Shown in pieces: positions 58,420 to 64,000 of a stretch of 64,000 bases of DNA (position 1 is the stretch's first letter; each line of letters begins with the position of its first letter). Source of the DNA: Streptomyces lacrimifluminis (GTDB lineage: Bacteria > Actinomycetota > Actinomycetes > Streptomycetales > Streptomycetaceae). Where the stretch lies: NCBI RefSeq assembly GCF_014646095.1, contig NZ_BMMU01000010.1, positions 157,760 to 221,759 on the forward strand, written 5' to 3'. The notes under the pieces are model-generated. The model made no database searches. It was not told the DNA's origin and saw nothing but the letters and a program-made list of their open reading frames with translations. A program made the position numbers and the translations under genes.

Positions 58420-59199
58420 ATGTCCAGGTACGACTGGGATGTGACCCACGAAGGGATCGAGCGGGCCCGGTCCGTGATCGACCCGGTGCGAAAAGAAGTG
58501 ACCGCCCACCCGATTTACCAGCGGATAAACACTCGGGAACACCTGGCGACGTTCATGGAACACCATGTGTTCGCGGTATGGGACTTCATGTCCCTGCTCA
58601 AGTCGCTGCAGCGGGAGCTGACCTGTGTCGACGTCCCCTGGGTGCCGCGCGGGTCGGCGGTGAGCCGGCGCCTCATCAACGACATCGTGCTCGTGGAGGA
58701 GAGCGACGAGCTGAACGGCGGCTTCACCAGCCACTTCGAGCTGTACCGGGCCGGTATGGCCGAGGCGGCGGCGGACACCTCCCGCATCGACACCCTCGTC
58801 GCCCTGGTGGGGGAGGGGCACGATCTCGGCTCGGCGCTCCGTGTCGCCCAAGTCCCCGGCCCCGCAGCCGAGTTCGTCCGCACCACGTTCGAGATCGTCA
58901 ACGGCCGGCCACTGCACTGCCGGGCCGCGGCCTTCGCCTTCTCCCGCGAGGATCTCATCCCGGACATGTTCGACCAGGTCATCAAGGAGGAGGGCACCGA
59001 CCGCTTCCCCCTGTTCCGCGACTACCTGTCCCGCCACATCGAGGTCGACGGCGAGGAGCACACCCCCATGGCGATGCAGATGGTCGCCGACCTGTGCGGT
59101 ACGAGTGACGAGCACTGGGCGGAGGCGGCGGAGACGGCGACGGACGCGCTGGAGGCGAGGGTGCGGTTGTGGGACGGGGTGGTGGAGGGGATGGCGTGA
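58420..59199 (+). CDS. DUF3050 protein, haem-oxygenase-fold diiron oxygenase candidate
   Basis: 259 residues, all-helical. Motifs with likely metal ligands: ATFMEHHVFAVWDF, IVLVEESDEL, GGFTSHFELYRAG, and RHIEVDGEEHTPMAM near residues 208-222. This Glu/His/Asp spacing matches DUF3050, part of the haem-oxygenase-like diiron oxidase group whose members carry out N-oxygenation, desaturation or C-C cleavage. ATG at 58420 with GAGGGAG upstream. It is divergent from the PABA operon and probably controlled with it. With an aryl amine as pathway product, N-oxygenation is an attractive guess. Confidence 0.85.
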   Translation: MSRYDWDVTHEGIERARSVIDPVRKEVTAHPIYQRINTREHLATFMEHHVFAVWDFMSLLKSLQRELTCVDVPWVPRGSAVSRRLINDIVLVEESDELNGGFTSHFELYRAGMAEAAADTSRIDTLVALVGEGHDLGSALRVAQVPGPAAEFVRTTFEIVNGRPLHCRAAAFAFSREDLIPDMFDQVIKEEGTDRFPLFRDYLSRHIEVDGEEHTPMAMQMVADLCGTSDEHWAEAAETATDALEARVRLWDGVVEGMA

Positions 59200-59204
59200 C
59201 CGTC

Positions 59205-59291
59205 TTCAGCCCGTCCGGGGGTCCCCCTCTGGGGGTGTTTGAGGACGAGCGCGTTCAGCGCGACAGGGGGGTTCGGGGGCGCGGCCCCCGA
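59205..59291. repeat. Streptomyces extragenic palindromic repeat
   Basis: Contains TTTGAGGACGAGCGCGTTCA and GGGGGC-GCG-GCCCCC (59275-59289). The order 'GTCCGG... TTTGAGGACGAG ... GGGGGC-x-GCCCCC' is a dispersed element seen after many Streptomyces genes (from memory). It lies in the convergent gap between DUF3050 and the transporter and may stop transcription. Confidence 0.6.
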
Positions 59292-59325
59292 GGACGGGAC
59301 GGGTAGGGGCAACGGGGGGTGGGGC

Positions 59326-60180
59326 CTAATCCGGTGCCTCACCGAACCGGGCCAACGCCAGCGCCCCCACCACGGCGACCCCGAACCCCGCCACCGCCAG
59401 CCACCCCAACCCCTCCCGGGTACGGTCCCCGAGACACACCACCCCGATCACCGCCGGCCCGAGCGTCTCCCCGATCACCATCCCCGCCGTCGGCACGGTC
59501 ACAGCCCCCCGCTGCAACGCCGACGTCAGCGCCAGAAACGCCGCCCCGCCTCCCACCACCAGCGCGTACACCGCCACGTTCGTCACCAGCGCCCCCACCG
59601 ACACCTCGTCGACGAGCCGCACCGACACCTCGACCACCCCGAACCCGAACCCGGCACCCAACCCGAGCACCAGCCCCCGTACCCGCTCCGGCAGCCGCCC
59701 GCCCAGCAACCCCAGCACCAGCACACCCAGCGCGGTCGCGAGCATCGCGTACCTCAGCGCGTCCGGCCCCGCCCGCTCCCCCTCCGTGCCCGACGCCAGC
59801 CCCAGCATCCCCAGCCCGGCGCACACCACCCCCACCGAGGCCCACTCCACCCCGCTCAGCCGCACCCGCAGCAGCCGGGCGGCGACCACCGCGGTGACCG
59901 CGAGACTCGCCGCCAACGCCGCGCCGACGGCGTAGATCGGAAGGGACCGCAACGCGGCGATCTGGAGGAGGAAGCCGAGCCCGTCCAGGGCCAGCCCGGC
60001 GATGTACCGCCACTGTCGCAACGCCCGCAACAACAACGCCGCGTCGCCGCCCGGACCGCCACCGGAACCGCTGCCCGGACCGGCGGCATCGGCCGCCGCC
60101 CGTGCGGCCATGGCCTGCAACACCGTCGCCGTACCGAAGCAGACCGCCGCGCCGAGCGCGCACACCATTCCAAAGAGCAC
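59326..60180 (-). CDS. EamA/DMT-family membrane transporter
   Basis: 284 residues with about nine to ten membrane helices. Two EamA-like halves, with GMVCALGAAVCFGTATVLQA at the start and VPTAGMVIGETLGPAVIGVV in the second half, and a Gly/Ser-rich loop after helix 1. GTG start at 60180, ribosome site weak. It resembles small-molecule exporters of the drug/metabolite family. It could export the PABA-cluster product because it flanks it, but it is convergent with DUF3050 across a repeat and may be unrelated. Confidence 0.8.
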   Translation of the reverse strand: MLFGMVCALGAAVCFGTATVLQAMAARAAADAAGPGSGSGGGPGGDAALLLRALRQWRYIAGLALDGLGFLLQIAALRSLPIYAVGAALAASLAVTAVVAARLLRVRLSGVEWASVGVVCAGLGMLGLASGTEGERAGPDALRYAMLATALGVLVLGLLGGRLPERVRGLVLGLGAGFGFGVVEVSVRLVDEVSVGALVTNVAVYALVVGGGAAFLALTSALQRGAVTVPTAGMVIGETLGPAVIGVVCLGDRTREGLGWLAVAGFGVAVVGALALARFGEAPD

Positions 60181-60305
60181 AAAGCGACTCTAGGCGGGCA
60201 GAAGTCGGGTGGGAGGAACAGGGGGCCAGCCGAGCACAGTCCTTGGACGATCTTTAAGCTGAGGGGAACTTCAAACCGGTCCAAACACCAACGGGGAGCA
60301 CGAAC

Positions 60306-60674
60306 ATGGCTGACGCACGCAGACAACCGGGCAGAAAACTCCGCTCGGGCACCGTCGTGCTCGGCGGCATGGGCCTCCTCGCCGCCGCTCTCACCGCCTG
60401 CTCCTCCGACGACCCCGACAAGCGCTGCGTCGACCGCGACAGCTACAAGACCGGCAAGGGCTACAAGGTCGTCGCCGAGAAGAACTGCAAGACCAGCACG
60501 ACCGTCAACGGCGCCCACTACTACGGCGGCAAGAAGAAGTCCGGCTGGGTGAAGGGCGGCTCCTTCACCAAGTCCGGCAAGGGCAGCGGCAGTTCGAGCA
60601 GCGACGACGGCAGCAGCCACACCGGCGTCTCCCGAGGCGGCTTCGGCGGCGGCGACAGCGGCTCGGGCGGCTGA
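60306..60674 (+). CDS. Small lipoprotein, YgiB-like
   Basis: 122 residues. A basic start and hydrophobic core lead to the lipobox LTAC (Cys near residue 32), so it is a lipoprotein. The mature part has C-V-D and N-C-K in a short Lys/Tyr-rich domain (CVDRDSYKTGKGYKVV, GAHYYGGKKKSGWV) and a Ser/Gly tail. It precedes a glutathionylspermidine-synthase-like gene by 8 bp, as ygiB precedes ygiC in E. coli. Role unknown. Confidence 0.75.
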   Translation: MADARRQPGRKLRSGTVVLGGMGLLAAALTACSSDDPDKRCVDRDSYKTGKGYKVVAEKNCKTSTTVNGAHYYGGKKKSGWVKGGSFTKSGKGSGSSSSDDGSSHTGVSRGGFGGGDSGSGG

Positions 60675-60682
60675 GCCCCGCC

Positions 60683-61891
60683 ATGGAGCGCCGCACGATC
60701 GAGCCCCGCCCCGGCTGGCAGCAGACCGTCGAGGCACAGGGGCTCGTCTACCCGCTCACCCGCCACCCCGACGACTCCCTGCGGCCCTACTGGGACGAGA
60801 GCGCGTACTACGTCTTCTCGCTCCCGGAGGTGGAGGCGCTGGAGGAGACCGTCGAGGAACTCCACGCCATGTGCCTGGCCGCGGCCGACCACATCGTCAC
60901 CGCGAACCGTTTCGCCGACCTCGGCATCACCGACCCGCGCATCGCGGCAGCGGTCGCCGAGGCCTGGCACCGCCGAGCCGAACTCCCGTCCGTCTACGGC
61001 CGTTTCGACCTCCGCTACGACGGCACGGGCCCCGCGAAGCTCATCGAGTACAACGCCGACACCCCCACCTCCCTCGTCGAGGCCGCCTCACCCCAGTGGT
61101 TCTGGATGGAGGACCGCTTCCCCGGCGCAGACCAGTGGAACTCCCTGCACGAACGCCTGATCGCCGCCTGGCAGAAGCAGGCCGCCCTCCTTTCGCCCGG
61201 CAGCCCCCTCCACTTCGCGCACTCCGCCGCCGACGAGATCGGCGAGGACCTGATGACCGTCGCGTACCTGAAGGAGACGGCGGAGCAGGCGGGCCTCGAC
61301 ACCGAGTGGATCTCCATGGAGGAGATCGGCTGGGACCCGCTCTCCGGCCGCTTCGTCGACAACCAACTCCGGTTCATCCGCAGCTGCTTCAAGCTGTACC
61401 CCTGGGAGTGGCTCACCACCGACGAGTTCGCGGACCATGTCCTCGACACCCTGGACAACGGCGGCGGCACGGGCAGCACCCTGTGGATCGAACCGGCCTG
61501 GAAGATGCTCCTCAGCAACAAGGCCCTCCTCGCCGTCCTCTGGGAGCTCTACCCGGACCACCCCAACCTCCTCCCCGCCTACCTGGACGGGCCCCGGGAG
61601 CTGGCGCACACGACCGGTTACGTCGCCAAGCCGCTGCTGGGCCGGGAGGGGGCCGGCGTGACGGTCCACGAGCCGCACACCGCCCCCGTCCCCGCTCCCG
61701 CGGCCGACCTCGCGAACCCCGAAGAGCTTTGCTGCTATCAGGAGTTGGCCCCCCTCCCCGCCTTCGACGGCAACCACGTCGTCCTCGGCGCCTGGGTCGT
61801 CGAGAACGAGTCGGCGGGCCTCGGCATCCGCGAGTCGGCCGGCCTGATCACGGACGAGTACGCCCGCTTCCTGCCCCACGTGATCCTCTGA
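60683..61891 (+). CDS. Glutathionylspermidine synthase-like ATP-grasp ligase
   Basis: 402 residues, the preATP-grasp/ATP-grasp layout of YgiC/GspS C-terminal domains. Markers: YGRFDLRYDGTGPAKLIEYN (metal- and substrate-binding Asp/Glu/Asn), PLLGREGAGVTV (nucleotide loop), ENESAGLGIRES near the end. Streptomycetes do not make glutathione, so the substrate is something else, perhaps a peptide or amine at the membrane given the lipoprotein partner. ATG at 60683. Length is standard. Confidence 0.88.
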   Translation: MERRTIEPRPGWQQTVEAQGLVYPLTRHPDDSLRPYWDESAYYVFSLPEVEALEETVEELHAMCLAAADHIVTANRFADLGITDPRIAAAVAEAWHRRAELPSVYGRFDLRYDGTGPAKLIEYNADTPTSLVEAASPQWFWMEDRFPGADQWNSLHERLIAAWQKQAALLSPGSPLHFAHSAADEIGEDLMTVAYLKETAEQAGLDTEWISMEEIGWDPLSGRFVDNQLRFIRSCFKLYPWEWLTTDEFADHVLDTLDNGGGTGSTLWIEPAWKMLLSNKALLAVLWELYPDHPNLLPAYLDGPRELAHTTGYVAKPLLGREGAGVTVHEPHTAPVPAPAADLANPEELCCYQELAPLPAFDGNHVVLGAWVVENESAGLGIRESAGLITDEYARFLPHVIL

Positions 61892-61989
61892 CGCCCGTGC
61901 GGCGGACGTCCGACACCCGTGCGGCGGACGTCGCTCGCATGGTGGACAGGGCGGCTCGGCCCTCCGGCCTGCCCGGTAGGCTGACCGGC

Positions 61990-62100
61990 GGGCCGTGACT
62001 GGCGCGCTGGGATGGGACCGACCATCGGGAAGCGGCCCCAGGACCCGTCGCAACCCGTTGCCGGGATCCGTGAGTGAGTGCCGTGCGCCTGGGCCGAGCC
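61990..62100 (+). promoter_or_regulatory. ZTP (pfl) riboswitch upstream of glyA
   Basis: The core GGGCCGTGACTGGCGC fits the pfl consensus. GGGCCG (61990-61995) pairs with CGGCCC (62033-62038). The inner hairpin is GATGG/CCATC (62011-62015 with 62022-62026), followed by CGGGAAGCG. GGCGC (62001-62005) can form the pseudoknot with GCGCC (62085-62089) in GTGCGCCTGGGCC. ZTP/ZMP binding signals low 10-formyl-THF and switches on folate genes; glyA makes methylene-THF, so the link is direct. It ends about 30 nt before the glyA ATG. Confidence 0.88.
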
Positions 62101-62132
62101 GTGAACGCCGAACGCCACGTCCGGAGGTCCCC

Positions 62133-63581
62133 ATGTCAGCCGAGTCCCTCTCCACCGAATCCACCGCCTTCCGCAGCGCCCTCGACGTGATCCGTGCCGT
62201 CGAACCGCGCGTCGCCGACGCCATCGGCCAGGAGGTCGCCGACCAGCGCGAGATGCTCAAGCTGATCGCCTCCGAGAACTACGCCTCCCCGGCCACCCTG
62301 CTGGCCATGGGCAACTGGTTCAGCGACAAGTACGCCGAGGGCACGATCGGCCGCCGCTTCTACGCCGGCTGTCGCAACGTCGACACCGTCGAGTCCCTCG
62401 CCGCCGAGCACGCCCGCGAACTCTTCGGCGCCCGGCACGCCTACGTCCAGCCGCACTCCGGCATCGACGCCAACCTCGTCGCCTTCTGGTCCGTCCTCGC
62501 CGACCGCGTCGAGGTCCCGTTCCTGGAGAAGACCGGCGCCCGCCAGGTCAACGACCTCTCCGACGCCGACTGGGCCGAACTGCGTCAGGCCTTCGGCAAC
62601 CAGCGCATGCTCGGCATGTCCCTGGACGCCGGCGGCCACCTCACCCACGGCTTCCGCCCCAACATCTCCGGCAAGATGTTCGACCAGCGCTCCTACGGCA
62701 CCGACCCGGCGACCGGCCTGATCGACTACGAGGCGCTGCGCGCGACGGCCCGTGACTTCAAGCCGCTGATCATCGTCGCCGGCTACTCCGCGTACCCCCG
62801 TCTCGTGAACTTCCGGATCATGCGCGAGATCGCCGACGAGGTCGGCGCGACCCTCATGGTCGACATGGCGCACTTCGCCGGCCTGGTCGCGGGCAAGGTC
62901 CTGACCGGCGACTTCGACCCGGTCCCGCACGCCCAGATCGTCACCACGACCACCCACAAGTCGCTGCGCGGCCCGCGCGGCGGCATGGTCCTGTGCGACG
63001 ACTCCCTCAAGGACCAGGTCGACCGCGGCTGCCCGATGGTCCTCGGCGGCCCCCTCCCGCACGTCATGGCAGCCAAGGCCGTCGCCCTCGCCGAGGCCCG
63101 CCGGCCCGCCTTCCAGGACTACGCCCAGCGCATCGTCGACAACGCCCGCGCGCTCGCCGAGGGCCTGATGAGCCGGGGCGCCACCCTCGTCACCGGCGGC
63201 ACCGACAACCACCTCAACCTGATCGACGTCGGCTCCTCCTACGGCCTCACGGGCCGCCAGGCCGAGACCGCGCTCCTCGACTCGGGCATCGTCACCAACC
63301 GCAACGCCATCCCGGCCGACCCGAACGGAGCCTGGTACACGTCGGGCATCCGCATCGGCACGCCCGCGCTGACCACGCGGGGCCTGGGTACGGCGGAGAT
63401 GGACGAGGTGGCCGGTCTGATCGACCGCGTCCTCACCGCCGCCGAACCGGGCACCACCAAGTCGGGCGCCCCCTCGAAGGCGTCCCACGTCCTGGACACG
63501 AAGATCTCCGACGAGATCTCCCGCAGGGCGACGGACCTGGTGGCGGGCTTCCCGCTGTACCCGGAAATCGACCTCGGCTGA
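62133..63581 (+). CDS. glyA: Serine hydroxymethyltransferase
   Basis: 482-residue PLP enzyme making glycine and 5,10-methylene-THF from serine. ATG at 62133 with GGAGG 4-8 nt upstream. N-terminal EMLKLIASENYASPATLLA, YAEGTIGRRFYAGC and the PLP lysine in TTTTHKSLRGPRGG. The segment between the first motif and the PLP site (VEVPFLEKTGARQVND) is longer than in E. coli GlyA, matching the longer streptomycete form. Works with FolD, PurN and PurH in one-carbon flow within this window. Confidence 0.97.
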   Translation: MSAESLSTESTAFRSALDVIRAVEPRVADAIGQEVADQREMLKLIASENYASPATLLAMGNWFSDKYAEGTIGRRFYAGCRNVDTVESLAAEHARELFGARHAYVQPHSGIDANLVAFWSVLADRVEVPFLEKTGARQVNDLSDADWAELRQAFGNQRMLGMSLDAGGHLTHGFRPNISGKMFDQRSYGTDPATGLIDYEALRATARDFKPLIIVAGYSAYPRLVNFRIMREIADEVGATLMVDMAHFAGLVAGKVLTGDFDPVPHAQIVTTTTHKSLRGPRGGMVLCDDSLKDQVDRGCPMVLGGPLPHVMAAKAVALAEARRPAFQDYAQRIVDNARALAEGLMSRGATLVTGGTDNHLNLIDVGSSYGLTGRQAETALLDSGIVTNRNAIPADPNGAWYTSGIRIGTPALTTRGLGTAEMDEVAGLIDRVLTAAEPGTTKSGAPSKASHVLDTKISDEISRRATDLVAGFPLYPEIDLG

Positions 63582-63725
63582 GGATTCCAGGAGCGCGGGG
63601 CCGCATCGATCTGCGGCTCCGCCGCGGGGTGCGACCAGCCCCCACCGGTCCGCAGTCCCCACGCACCGAACCATCCCCCACGTCCCGGGCAAATCTCACC
63701 CTGACCCTCTGAGACAATGGGCAAC

Positions 63726-64000
63726 ATGGCCTCTGACCGTCCCCGCGTGCTCTCCGGAATCCAGCCCACCGCAGGCTCGTTCCACCTCGGCAACTACCTC
63801 GGCGCCGTACGCCAGTGGGTGGCCCTGCAGGAGTCCCACGACGCGTTCTACATGGTCGTCGACCTGCACGCGATCACGGTCCCGCAGGACCCGAAGGAGC
63901 TCACGGCCAACACCCGCCTGGCCGCCGCCCAGCTCCTCGCGGCAGGGCTCGACCCCGACCGCTGCACGCTGTTCGTCCAGAGCCATGTCCCCGAGCACGC
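63726..64000 (+). CDS. trpS: Tryptophanyl-tRNA synthetase, 3' end outside window
   Basis: First 91 residues of class I TrpRS. The N terminus has GIQPTAGSFHLGNYLGAV, with the HxGN form of the HIGH signature, and FYMVVDLHAITVPQDP. ATG at 63726 is taken; an in-frame ATG at 63717 would add three residues. No T-box or other leader element seen in the 144 bp after glyA. Cut by the window end, still in frame. Confidence 0.95.
   Translation, partial: MASDRPRVLSGIQPTAGSFHLGNYLGAVRQWVALQESHDAFYMVVDLHAITVPQDPKELTANTRLAAAQLLAAGLDPDRCTLFVQSHVPEH

Noticed and set aside
1..64000. tRNA genes, rRNA, integrases, transposases, attachment sites
   Set aside because: None seen by eye on either strand; the accessory block at 50-59 kb is bounded by a hairpin and an extragenic repeat, not by mobile-element ends.

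Overview
The window is chromosomal DNA of a Streptomyces or very close relative. GC is very high with strong G/C in third codon positions, GTG and TTG starts are common, and many families are typical of streptomycetes (DUF397, DUF5753, DUF2690, DUF5954, DUF3017, BldB/WhiJ-type regulator pairs). From memory, the backbone order pcrA - M23 peptidase - icmB - sucCD - purNH - folD - mdh - glyA - trpS matches the S. coelicolor core chromosome. No rRNA, tRNA, CRISPR array, integrase or intact insertion sequence was seen.

Layout. 1-4.8 kb: end of a two-component system and two NlpC/P60 cell-wall hydrolases, one behind a c-di-AMP (ydaO/yuaA) riboswitch. 5.2-10.6 kb: pcrA helicase, a membrane-anchored M23 peptidase and a lipase-like hydrolase. 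10.97 kb: a shortened IcmB-like B12-binding protein. 11.4-19.8 kb: a divergent cluster of DUF5691 and SWIM zinc finger (leftward) and MoxR AAA ATPase, a hidden 47-residue ORF, DUF5682 and a VWA protein (rightward). Both divergent promoters, and that of pcrA, carry the actinobacterial RecA-NDp (PafBC-type) DNA-damage promoter motif. 21-30 kb: sucCD, an XRE/sigma-like fusion regulator, a DUF6350 membrane protein, purN-purH. 30.2-35.3 kb: a signalling and cell-wall patch with an FHA protein, a Ser/Thr kinase fused to a lysozyme-like domain, an XRE/peptidoglycan-binding/lysozyme-like membrane protein, two secreted inhibitor-like proteins, and the scar of a second FHA-kinase locus. 36-41.6 kb: folD-DUF3017, two XRE membrane proteins, mdh. 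41.8-49.8 kb: three unknown membrane or signalling proteins, DUF5954, a DUF397/XRE pair with a clear operator, DUF7848 and AhpD-like genes.

49.9-59.2 kb is an accessory block that looks like a small p-aminobenzoate (PABA) biosynthetic cluster: fused PabAB synthase, PabC-like lyase, FAD monooxygenase, two adenylate-forming ligases, an ABM-domain membrane protein and a divergent DUF3050 (haem-oxygenase-fold) protein. The last 5 kb hold an EamA-type transporter, a ygiB/ygiC-like pair, glyA behind a ZTP riboswitch, and the start of trpS.

The two strongest candidates for an undescribed system are the DNA-damage-linked MoxR/VWA/DUF5682/SWIM/DUF5691 cluster with its coupled small ORF, and the PABA-derived cluster. 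Functions beyond domain recognition are inference; no searches or computations were run.
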